From NCBI GenBank assembly GCA_031273305.1, contig JAISSC010000064.1, forward strand, positions 1 to 12,211: DNA of 12,211 nucleotides. The letters are read 5' to 3'. Source of the stretch: Flavobacteriaceae bacterium (lineage in GTDB: Bacteria > Bacteroidota > Bacteroidia > Flavobacteriales > Weeksellaceae). Under the pieces are notes generated by a model. The model was not told where the DNA came from, searched no databases, and saw nothing but the letters and a program-made list of their open reading frames with translations. Shown here in pieces: positions 1-6,361 of this stretch (the stretch's first letter is position 1; the number at the start of each line of letters is the position of its first letter). The translations under genes were made by a program, and so were the position numbers.

Positions 1-2
1 CT

Positions 3-19
3 TGATAAAACTTTTATCA
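3..19. repeat. 17-nt perfect palindrome with 1-nt centre
   Basis: TGATAAAA and TTTTATCA flank a single C. The arms are perfectly complementary. The near-zero centre suits a dimeric-regulator site at least as well as an RNA hairpin. A run of eight T lies about 11 nt to the right. It sits at the window edge, so its gene context is unknown. Confidence 0.4.
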
Positions 20-88
20 CAGTAAAAGCATTTTTTTTATTCATAACCTTTGAGTATAATCAAAGCTAACAATAATAAGGGATTCAGG

Positions 89-126
89 AATTTTCAGCCT
101 AAAAAATGTCCATTAAGCCGAAAATT
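89..126. repeat. Inverted repeat downstream of dinD
   Basis: Arms at 89-98 and 117-126 pair over 10 positions with one mismatch (A96/C119), around an 18-nt loop. The repeat lies about 50 nt beyond the dinD stop on the minus strand, so it could end or protect that transcript. No uridine tract follows on the minus strand, so an intrinsic terminator is not demonstrated. The rest of 1-175 shows no gene I can support. Confidence 0.3.
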
Positions 127-175
127 AGTATTTTTAAACTGTACTAAAAAGGGGGAGCCTACATGTTCAGATTCG

Positions 176-1003
176 TTATTTTTTGTTTTTCAAAGCCTTT
201 TTCTCATCGCTTTTAAGTTTACGCTCCACTTTCTTGATGTCTTCGGCAGGTGGGAGATCTTCCGGAACAATGCCGCGCTCTAAAAGCATTTTTCGGACAG
301 CCGAATTATTATCCACATGTTCGGTTTCAATGGGTTGCTGCCCTTTCAAGTCTTTGGACTGTACATTTACCGATGTCATTTCGGCAGCCAAATCTTTTGC
401 CTTAATGCTAATTGTAGGCAAAAAATCTGCAACCGGGCGATTTTCAGGTGCGCCAATACGCCGTTTTAACATGTTGGTGTCAAGCCTGAATAAGGCTCTA
501 TCTCCTTTAGAACGTATAATGGCAAACCCTTGATTATCAATTCCTCTTTCGTAAAGTACACCTGACAAGATTTTTTCGGTTTCGGCTAACTTGGCTCTGG
601 CTTTCACTCGCTCGTAATCTAAAATGCGCTGTTCTATGATTTCAGCGCGGCGCGTTTGAACGGCAAAATAGTTCTGTGCAAAAGCGATTTGCTCTTTGCG
701 ACTATCACCGTTTTGTGCAATAAGGTAGCAGGCATAGCGGGTAAGCAATACTTCATCTACCTGCCTTTCAGCACCTTTTGGCATAGCTATCGTTTTGCCA
801 ACGTCGGCAAAATGATAGGCAACATTTTCGCCTGCATTTCGGCAGGCTTCCTTTGCCCTGTCGATAGTTTCGGCAAATCGTCGCCACTGCGAATAGCCCA
901 ACAAGTTTTGGAGTTCGCGTGCGCTCCAACATTCTACACCTTCCACTTCCGCAGAAGCCTGCTCAAACTGAGCAAACAAGGCTTTTATTTCTTCCGATTT
1001 CAT
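176..1003 (-). CDS. dinD: DNA damage-inducible protein D (DinD)
   Basis: The 275-residue product matches the length of E. coli DinD (about 274) and, from memory, shares its signature blocks in order: WSARELQNLLGYSQWRRF near residues 26-43, RAKEACRNAGENVAYHF at about 49-65, then LLTRYACYLIAQNGDSRK and YFAVQTRR. The N-terminal half resembles the BRO-N/antirepressor-type fold found in phage and SOS-associated proteins; the C-terminal third is charged and Lys-rich. E. coli dinD belongs to the LexA/SOS regulon and its product inhibits RecA filament activities; that role is inferred here, not shown. The gene is convergent with nothing and divergent from the arginine operon. Its start lies 8 nt after the stop of a truncated type ISP methylase remnant, as if the two were once co-transcribed. 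No clear LexA box was found, only a -7-like TACTTTTG on the minus strand at 1127-1134 without a good partner. Family call is firm; function is inferred. Confidence 0.85.
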   Translation of the reverse strand: MKSEEIKALFAQFEQASAEVEGVECWSARELQNLLGYSQWRRFAETIDRAKEACRNAGENVAYHFADVGKTIAMPKGAERQVDEVLLTRYACYLIAQNGDSRKEQIAFAQNYFAVQTRRAEIIEQRILDYERVKARAKLAETEKILSGVLYERGIDNQGFAIIRSKGDRALFRLDTNMLKRRIGAPENRPVADFLPTISIKAKDLAAEMTSVNVQSKDLKGQQPIETEHVDNNSAVRKMLLERGIVPEDLPPAEDIKKVERKLKSDEKKALKNKK

Positions 1004-1011
1004 ATACTTGT

Positions 1012-1167
1012 TTATTTTTTCTTCTTTACCAAAATCGTTATTGCAATAGGCGTGCGACTACCCGAACCAAAGATTTTACCGCCTTCTTTGTTGGAATACT
1101 TCCCCACTTGCTTGTTATTCCACTTACAAAAGTATTGATTCTTTTGGAATCTACGTAAAATAAAGGA
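1012..1167 (-). pseudogene. Truncated remnant of type ISP restriction-modification / N6-adenine methylase gene
   Basis: Reading the minus strand from about 1167 to the TAA at 1012-1014 gives an open frame of 51 codons. Its end reads GKYSNKEGGKIFGSGSRTPI followed by AITILVKKKK. The block K-E-G-G-K-I-F-G-S-G-S-R-T-P-I-A-I-T-I-L-V-K is, from memory, the strongly conserved segment inside the methyltransferase part of type ISP single-polypeptide restriction enzymes (LlaBIII/LlaGI-like) and related N6-adenine methylases. Those proteins exceed a thousand residues and continue well past this block, so both ends are missing here. There is no ATG at the right place and stops lie in frame just upstream (1168-1170, 1189-1191). 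Residues N-terminal to about NNKQVGKYS do not obviously match the family, which suggests a junction near 1110-1120. The stop lies 8 nt before dinD. The relic points to a decayed defence locus beside dinD. It could be a fusion product of the event that placed dinD here, but a functional peptide is unlikely. Confidence 0.72.
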
Positions 1168-1176
1168 TTACCTTTG
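1143..1176 (+). promoter_or_regulatory. Bacteroidota-type promoter P1 (upstream of the arg operon)
   Basis: TTTG at 1143-1146, a 22-nt spacer, then TACCTTTG at 1169-1176 match the Bacteroidota consensus TTTG-N19-23-TAnnTTTG exactly. The expected start of transcription is near 1182. It lies over the 5' end of the methylase remnant and points toward the arginine operon, 77 nt upstream of a second promoter with the same geometry. Confidence 0.6.
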
Positions 1177-1219
1177 TCGTGAGTTATTTTAATCTGCGCA
1201 CACAAAATTATCAAAAAAA

Positions 1220-1253
1220 TTTGCTTGCTATCAAAAAATAAATTATACCTTTG
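1220..1253 (+). promoter_or_regulatory. Bacteroidota-type promoter P2 of the arg operon
   Basis: TTTG at 1220-1223, a 22-nt spacer, then TACCTTTG at 1246-1253. Both boxes match the consensus and the spacing is ideal. Transcription would start near 1260, about 230 nt before the first operon gene, leaving a long leader. This is the best candidate for the main arginine-operon promoter. Confidence 0.75.
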
Positions 1254-1259
1254 CAGTTA

Positions 1260-1489
1260 AAAAAATTAGTTAATCAAAATTAGATTTCAAAGACTTGGAA
1301 AATCTTAGTTTATTTTTGGGCAATGCTAAATTACACGTTTGTAGCGTGATTGTCGTTCCCTACCCCGAATATTTTGGTAGGCAGATTAGGCTTTGATCCT
1401 TTTTTGCAAAGCCGCCACTTCCGTTTTTTTACAGTAATTCCGCTGTATTATTTTTCAACCACATTTTATAATTTTACTATTATCAGAAA
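1260..1489 (+). promoter_or_regulatory. Long structured 5' leader of the arginine operon
   Basis: Between P2 and the first start codon there are 230 nt with several local stems: CACG/CGTG (1334-1337 with 1345-1348), CCTACC/GGTAGG (1359-1364 with 1376-1381) and GGCTTTG/CAAAGCC (1389-1395 with 1407-1413). The last two stems both enclose 11-nt loops. A run of seven T follows at 1424-1430, then a weak ACAG/CTGT hairpin. No riboswitch class could be matched by eye. A short ATG frame (1323-1349) encodes only MLNYTFVA. Another frame is open from 1274 to 1396 but lacks ATG. There is no arginine-rich leader peptide with a start codon. A cis-regulatory attenuator is plausible but not shown. Confidence 0.45.
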
Positions 1490-2143
1490 ATGAATATCAA
1501 TATTGTTGTTGCAACCGAAGAACACTATAAATATGCCGAAGAAATATGCGAGACCATATACAACTCAGCTATTGTTCGAGGTACCGGAATAGCCAAAAGA
1601 ACGCCGGAATATATTCATAAAAAAATAGACCAGCGTCAGGCCGTGATTGCTTTGGACGGAGATAAATTTGCAGGCTTTTGCTATATAGAAAAATGGCAGG
1701 GAGGAGAGTTTGTCGTGCATTCGGGGCTGATTGTTCATCCGGATTATCGCAGCTTAGGATTAGCAAAAAAGATAAAGAAATTTGTTTTTAATTACACCCG
1801 TAAAAAATTTCCGGAGGCTAAGATATTCGGAATCACTACCGGGTTGGCAGTAATGAAGATAAATTCCGAACTGGGCTATAAACCCGTTACTTTCTCTGAA
1901 CTAACCGAAGACCCTGAGTTCTGGAACGGTTGCAGAACCTGCACCAATTTCAACATACTGCAAAGCAAAGAGAATAAAATGTGCCTGTGTACCGGAATGC
2001 TTTTTGACCCTAAAGCACAAAAAGCACAAGATGATACGATAGAGAGAAATACCTTTGACAAAAAGGTAATTCTTCACCTAAAGAAGATTAAGCAAGCCCT
2101 TCTTTTGAAGCCCAATAAAAAAGCAACTGAAAAATCCCAATAA
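1490..2143 (+). CDS. GNAT-family N-acyltransferase, first gene of arg operon (putative N-acylglutamate synthase)
   Basis: The 217-residue protein has a GNAT fold. Strand β4 and the acyl-CoA pyrophosphate-binding loop read LIVHPDYRSLGLAKKIKKF (about 80-98), with R87-S-L-G90-L-A92 fitting the R/Q-x-x-G-x-G/A motif A. Standalone GNAT proteins begin arginine operons in many Bacteroidota and are proposed to make N-acetyl- or N-succinylglutamate. With a succinylornithine-type ArgF' downstream, succinyl-CoA:glutamate acyl transfer is a reasonable inference, but the donor cannot be read from sequence. It is unrelated in layout to E. coli ArgA, which carries an amino-acid kinase domain. An unusual C-terminal extension after residue 140 carries four cysteines, C148-x2-C151 and C165-x-C167, suggesting a small metal site, followed by a Lys-rich tail. 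The ATG at 1490 follows an A-rich stretch, usual for this phylum. It ends 10 nt before argG, consistent with one transcript. Confidence 0.75.
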   Translation: MNINIVVATEEHYKYAEEICETIYNSAIVRGTGIAKRTPEYIHKKIDQRQAVIALDGDKFAGFCYIEKWQGGEFVVHSGLIVHPDYRSLGLAKKIKKFVFNYTRKKFPEAKIFGITTGLAVMKINSELGYKPVTFSELTEDPEFWNGCRTCTNFNILQSKENKMCLCTGMLFDPKAQKAQDDTIERNTFDKKVILHLKKIKQALLLKPNKKATEKSQ

Positions 2144-2153
2144 AACCAGATAA

Positions 2154-3347
2154 ATGAAAAAAGTAGTATTAGCTTACAGCGGAGGATTAGACACCTCATT
2201 TTGTTTAAAATACCTGCAAAATGAAAAAGGATACGAAGTATATACTATCTTAATAAACACAGGCGGTTTCGATAAACAAGAATTAGCCTCCATTGAAAAA
2301 AGAGCGTATGAATTAGGAAGTAAAGAACATGTTAACCTTGACATTATAGACCTATATTACGAAAAAGCAGTAAAATACCTGATTTTCGGCAATGTATTAA
2401 AAAACAATACCTATCCGCTTTCCGTGAGTGCAGAACGAGTATTTCAGGCTATTGAAGCTATAAAATACGCTAAAAAAGCAGGAGCGGAAGCCATTGCACA
2501 CGGAAGCACGGGAGCAGGAAACGACCAAATTCGTTTTGATTTGATCTTCCAGACCATAGCTCCTCAAATAGAGATCATAACTCCTATTCGGGATTTGAAA
2601 CTTTCCCGACAGGAAGAAGTAGACTATTTACAAAAAAACGGAGTAGATTATTCGTGGGAAAAAGCTCAATATTCCATCAACAAAGGAATCTGGGGAACCA
2701 GTGTAGGAGGAAAAGAGACCCTTACTTCCAACCAAACGCTTCCGGAGAGTGCCTATCCGTCTCAGCTAAAGAAGGAAGGAGAAGAGAAAGTACTCCTTAC
2801 CTTTGAAAAGGGAGAACTCGTTGCAATCAATAGACAAACGAATAAACCCTCTGAAAATATCATACAACTCGAAAAACTGGCTAGTGCCTATGCAATCGGG
2901 CGGGATACCCATGTAGGGGACACCATCATCGGGATAAAAGGCAGGGTAGGATTTGAAGCCGCCGCACCGATTATTATCATTAAGGCACATCATTTGCTGG
3001 AAAAACACGTATTAACCAAATGGCAGCAATACTGGAAAGAACAATTAGGCAATTGGTATGGTATGCTGTTCCATGAAGGACAGTATCTGGACCCGGTGAT
3101 GAGAAACATAGAGACTTTTCTGACCGATACCCAAACAACAGTAAGCGGTAATGTGATCGTACGCCTGAAGCCGTATCATTTTATTCTGGAGGGAATTGAA
3201 TCTCCTCACGATTTGATGAACTCCCAATTCGGACAATACGGAGAAATGAATAACGCCTGGACTTCCGACGATGCCAAAGGCTTTATAAAGATTCTGGGAA
3301 ATGCCCAAGCTATCTATTCTCAAGTAAACAACATTAACTATGATTAA
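2154..3347 (+). CDS. argG: Argininosuccinate synthase
   Basis: The enzyme condenses citrulline with aspartate using ATP, giving argininosuccinate, the penultimate step of arginine synthesis in the cytosol. The 397-residue length is typical of the family (about 400). Visible signatures are the N-type ATP pyrophosphatase loop AYSGGLDTS at residues 7-15, the citrulline/aspartate-binding segment HGSTGAGNDQIRF at 116-128, and SINKGIWGTSVGG at 174-186, corresponding to the family's N-x-W-G region. In a succinylated pathway the citrulline comes from desuccinylation of succinylcitrulline. The stop codon overlaps the argC start by 8 nt (3340-3347), implying translational coupling. Gene order with argG ahead of argC is that of the Bacteroidota operon. 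No damage is seen. Confidence 0.96.
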   Translation: MKKVVLAYSGGLDTSFCLKYLQNEKGYEVYTILINTGGFDKQELASIEKRAYELGSKEHVNLDIIDLYYEKAVKYLIFGNVLKNNTYPLSVSAERVFQAIEAIKYAKKAGAEAIAHGSTGAGNDQIRFDLIFQTIAPQIEIITPIRDLKLSRQEEVDYLQKNGVDYSWEKAQYSINKGIWGTSVGGKETLTSNQTLPESAYPSQLKKEGEEKVLLTFEKGELVAINRQTNKPSENIIQLEKLASAYAIGRDTHVGDTIIGIKGRVGFEAAAPIIIIKAHHLLEKHVLTKWQQYWKEQLGNWYGMLFHEGQYLDPVMRNIETFLTDTQTTVSGNVIVRLKPYHFILEGIESPHDLMNSQFGQYGEMNNAWTSDDAKGFIKILGNAQAIYSQVNNINYD

Positions 3348-4317
3348 AATTGGAATAGTCGGCGGTTCGGGATATACCTCAGGAGAATTACTAAGAATCC
3401 TGATCAATCATTCCAAAGTAGAAATTGATTTTATCTACAGCACGACCAATGCCGGAAAACCGATACATACAGCCCATGAAGACCTGATAGGGGAAACCGG
3501 GTTATATTTTACCGATACCCCGAACCCGGAAGCAGATGTTGTATTTCTTTGTTTAGGTCACGGGAAATCCCGGTCGTTTTTACAGGAAAACAAATTCAGT
3601 GCCCAAACCCGAATTATTGACCTAAGTAATGATTTCCGGTTAAAACCCGATTCTGTTTTTGAGGGAAGAACTTTTATATACGGATTGCCGGAATTGCAAA
3701 AAGACACCATCAGACAGGCTCGGCACATTGCCAATCCCGGATGTTTTGCCACCGCAATTCAGTTGGCTTTATTACCCTTAGCCCAAAACAGGCTTTTACA
3801 TGAAGCGGTTCATATCAATGCGACCACCGGGAGCACAGGGGCGGGAGTAAAGCCTGTGGCAACCACTCATTTTAGCTGGAGGAGCAATAATATGTCCCAT
3901 TACAAAGCCTTTGAACATCAACACTTGGGCGAAATCAGACAAAGTCTGGTTCAACTTCAGGATTCTTTTGATGAAGAGCTTCTTTTTATTCCCAATCGGG
4001 GAGATTTTGCACGAGGCATATTTATGACTGCCTATACCCTTGTTGAGCAGGATTTAGACAGTATAGTATCTCTTTATAAGAATTTCTATAAGAACGAACC
4101 CTTTGTTACGGTAACTACGGAAAACATTAATCTGAAACAGGTAGTTCAAACTAACAAATGCATAATAAGTCTGATAAAAAAAGGAAATTATTTACTGGTT
4201 ACTTCCATCATAGATAACTTGGTGAAAGGAGCTTCAGGGCAGGCGATACAGAATATGAACCTGATGTTCGGCTGGGAAGAAACAGAAGGATTACACCTTA
4301 AGCCGGGAGGATTTTAA
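3340..4317 (+). CDS. argC: N-acyl-gamma-glutamyl-phosphate reductase
   Basis: This NADPH-dependent reductase converts N-acyl-glutamyl-5-phosphate to the semialdehyde. The 325-residue protein opens with the dinucleotide-binding motif GIVGGSGYTSGEL (5-17). It has the DLSNDFR block at 94-100 and the catalytic cysteine C135 in ANPGCFATA. The NATTGSTGAG stretch (159-168) and the EHQH histidines (191-194) near the second catalytic residue are also present. The start ATG lies inside the end of argG. The last residues, LHLKPGGF, match the usual family C-terminus, so the gene is complete. It is followed by the only sizeable gap inside the operon, which carries hairpins. Whether the substrate is acetylated or succinylated cannot be told from ArgC itself. 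Confidence 0.95.
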   Translation: MIKIGIVGGSGYTSGELLRILINHSKVEIDFIYSTTNAGKPIHTAHEDLIGETGLYFTDTPNPEADVVFLCLGHGKSRSFLQENKFSAQTRIIDLSNDFRLKPDSVFEGRTFIYGLPELQKDTIRQARHIANPGCFATAIQLALLPLAQNRLLHEAVHINATTGSTGAGVKPVATTHFSWRSNNMSHYKAFEHQHLGEIRQSLVQLQDSFDEELLFIPNRGDFARGIFMTAYTLVEQDLDSIVSLYKNFYKNEPFVTVTTENINLKQVVQTNKCIISLIKKGNYLLVTSIIDNLVKGASGQAIQNMNLMFGWEETEGLHLKPGGF

Positions 4318-4322
4318 CATAC

Positions 4323-4357
4323 TTTATCCTAAAATGTTCTTAGGACAGCAGGATAAA
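4323..4357 (+). promoter_or_regulatory. Intra-operon alternative hairpins between argC and proC
   Basis: TTTATCCT (4323-4330) is perfectly complementary to AGGATAAA (4350-4357). The overlapping TCCTAA (4327-4332) is perfectly complementary to TTAGGA (4340-4345) with a 7-nt loop. Both cannot form together because they share TCCT. The structure sits in the 92-nt argC-proC gap. No T-run follows immediately, so it is more likely an mRNA stability or processing element than a terminator. Confidence 0.45.
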
Positions 4358-4409
4358 TATTTTCAGATGAATATAACAACCTCAAATAGAACCAAAAAGA
4401 CAAAGTAAA

Positions 4410-5204
4410 ATGAAAATAGCGATTATCGGAGCAGGAAATTTAGGATTAGCCATAGCCAAAGGAATTATCAACAATAAATCCGCACAAGCTCTGTACATAA
4501 CCAAAAGAAACATAAATACCTTAAAGGAATTAGAAGGAGCAAAAGATGTATTTCTTACTTCCGATAATAAAGAAGCAATAAAAAATTCCGATAGTATCAT
4601 TTTTGCCGTACAGCCGCGACATCTGGAAGAGGTTTTGAATCAGTGCAAAGAGGTCATCACCGAAGGTCATACTCTTATTTCTACGGTTACGGGGTTCAGC
4701 ACCGGGAAGATAGAAAAGATCGTAGGAGAGGATCGCAGTATTATAAGAGCCATGCCGAATACGGCTATATCCATTAACCAGTCCATGACCTGTATATGTG
4801 CGAACCAAAAAGGAAAAGAACGGATAAATCTCGCTTTCGATATTTTCAACCAGTTAGGTCATTCCATCGAGATACCGGAAGAACAAATGCAGGCAGCTAC
4901 GGTTATTTGTGCCAGTGGAATCGCCTTTTGGATGAGGCTGATACGAGCTACCACTCAGGGAGCTATTGAACTGGGGTTTGAATCCAAAGAAGCTCTGGAA
5001 ATGTCCGTACATACCTGTTTAGGCGCAGCCCGCCTGTTAATATCAAGCCATAGCCATCCGGAACAGGAAATTGATAAGGTGACCACTCCGGGAGGATGTA
5101 CCATTGCCGGTCTGAACGAGATGGAACATCAGGGACTAAGTTCCTCCATCATCAAAGGATTGATAACTTCTTACAACAAAATAAGTCAAATTGCCAAAAA
5201 TTAA
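4410..5204 (+). CDS. proC: Pyrroline-5-carboxylate reductase
   Basis: ProC reduces pyrroline-5-carboxylate to proline with NAD(P)H. The 264-residue protein begins with the Rossmann motif IAIIGAGNLGLAIAKG (3-18) and has FAVQP (65-69), RAMPNTA (113-119) and the C-terminal family signature VTTPGGCTIAGLNEMEHQG (224-242), where most homologues have TSPGGTT. Its place between argC and argD is typical of Bacteroidota arginine operons and ties proline output to ornithine/glutamate semialdehyde metabolism. It is separated from argC by 92 nt containing hairpins and from argD by 6 nt. Weak alternatives are other P5CR-like reductases, but the context and full signature make proC the best name. Confidence 0.93.
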   Translation: MKIAIIGAGNLGLAIAKGIINNKSAQALYITKRNINTLKELEGAKDVFLTSDNKEAIKNSDSIIFAVQPRHLEEVLNQCKEVITEGHTLISTVTGFSTGKIEKIVGEDRSIIRAMPNTAISINQSMTCICANQKGKERINLAFDIFNQLGHSIEIPEEQMQAATVICASGIAFWMRLIRATTQGAIELGFESKEALEMSVHTCLGAARLLISSHSHPEQEIDKVTTPGGCTIAGLNEMEHQGLSSSIIKGLITSYNKISQIAKN

Positions 5205-5210
5205 CCGACC

Positions 5211-6338
5211 ATGAGTTTATTCGATGTATATCCGCTTTATAATATTATTCCTGAGAAAGCCTTAGGTTCTATCGTCTGGGACGATAAGGGGGAAGCCTAC
5301 CTCGATTTTTACGGAGGACACGGAGTGATTTCCATAGGGCATTCTCATCCGACGTATGTAAAACGACTAACGGAACAGATACAGAAAATAGGGTTTTATT
5401 CCAATTCCGTTATTAATCCGTTACAGGAAAAACTGGGCGATCTGTTATCCGAAATATCAGGATACCCTGATTATGCCTTATTCCTTTGCAACTCAGGAGC
5501 CGAAGCTAATGAAAATGCGTTGAAACTGGCATCTTTCCATAATCGAAAATCCAAAGTGATTGCTTTTAAAAACAGCTTTCACGGGAGAACTTCCGCCGCC
5601 GTAGCCGTTACGGATAACCCGAAGATAATCGCTCCGCTCAATGCTCAACAGGAGGTGGTTTTCTTACCGTTAAATGATATAGAAGCCGTGAAAAAAGAAG
5701 TCGCCGAAGGCGACGTATCTTCTGTGATCATTGAGACTATACAGGGAGTAGGCGGACTGGATGAAGGAACCACCGAATTTTTCAGGAAGCTGGAAAAAAT
5801 ATGCAAAGAAAACGAAGTTGTTTTGATTTCGGATGAAATCCAGTGCGGATATGGACGCTCCGGGAAGTTTTTCGCACATCAATATCACGGAATAAAGCCG
5901 GATATTATCTCTTTGGCAAAGGGAATGGGGAACGGATTCCCTATAGGAGGGATTCTTATCTCGCCTGATTTTAAACCCTCTTATGGTTTGTTAGGAACCA
6001 CTTTCGGAGGGAATCATCTGGCTTGTGCCGCCGCTCTGTCCGTGTTGGAAGTATTCGAGAATGAAAAAATAATAGATAATGTAAATCGCCAGTCTGCTTA
6101 TTTCATCAAAAGATTCAGTACCATTCCTCAAATCAAAAAAATCAAGGGGAGAGGGCTTATGTTGGGATTAGAATTTGATTTTGAAGTGGCGGAATTACGA
6201 AAAAAGTTGATATATGAAAAGAAGATTTTCACCGGAAATGCCAACAATAAGAATCTTCTTAGGGTTTTGCCTCCGCTGACTATTACGGAGAAAGAAATTG
6301 ATGTCCTTTTTGAAAAATTGAACTCTTGTTTTGAATAA
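5211..6338 (+). CDS. argD: Acylornithine aminotransferase (class III, PLP-dependent)
   Basis: This PLP enzyme transfers the amino group of glutamate to N-acyl-glutamate semialdehyde, giving N-acyl-ornithine. In 375 residues the class III landmarks appear in order: GGHGVISIGHSHP (35-47), CNSGAEANENALKLA (93-107), the cofactor-stacking NSFHGRT (121-127), ISDEIQCGYGRSG (206-218) with D208 placed to contact the pyridine nitrogen, and the Schiff-base lysine K237 in ISLAKGMGNGFPIGG. GTTFGGNHLACAAAL follows. The length matches ArgD (375-400) and is shorter than ornithine aminotransferases (about 410). The gene lies 6 nt after proC and 23 nt before argF'. Acetyl versus succinyl preference cannot be assigned by eye; many ArgD enzymes accept both. 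Confidence 0.92.
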   Translation: MSLFDVYPLYNIIPEKALGSIVWDDKGEAYLDFYGGHGVISIGHSHPTYVKRLTEQIQKIGFYSNSVINPLQEKLGDLLSEISGYPDYALFLCNSGAEANENALKLASFHNRKSKVIAFKNSFHGRTSAAVAVTDNPKIIAPLNAQQEVVFLPLNDIEAVKKEVAEGDVSSVIIETIQGVGGLDEGTTEFFRKLEKICKENEVVLISDEIQCGYGRSGKFFAHQYHGIKPDIISLAKGMGNGFPIGGILISPDFKPSYGLLGTTFGGNHLACAAALSVLEVFENEKIIDNVNRQSAYFIKRFSTIPQIKKIKGRGLMLGLEFDFEVAELRKKLIYEKKIFTGNANNKNLLRVLPPLTITEKEIDVLFEKLNSCFE

Positions 6339-6361
6339 AACCATTGCTAAAATAACGAATA

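Noticed and set aside
50..283. Plus-strand open frame of 77 codons at the left end
   Set aside because: Most of it lies antisense to the 3' end of dinD, and the peptide has no recognisable feature.
1093..1121. GGAATA/TATTCC inverted repeat upstream of dinD as an SOS box
   Set aside because: The arms are 17 nt apart and match no LexA site known to me; probably chance within the remnant coding sequence.
656..1158. Plus-strand frames over the 5' half of dinD
   Set aside because: They are antisense shadows of dinD and the methylase remnant; compositionally odd, Phe- and Leu-rich translations with no motif.
1274..1396. Open frame in the arg leader as a possible leader peptide
   Set aside because: It has no ATG and only two Arg codons, and the ATG-started frame (1323-1349) has none. 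The CGT/CGT/CGA codons around 1345-1368 are in a frame with a stop just before and no start. Peptide-based arginine attenuation is not supported.
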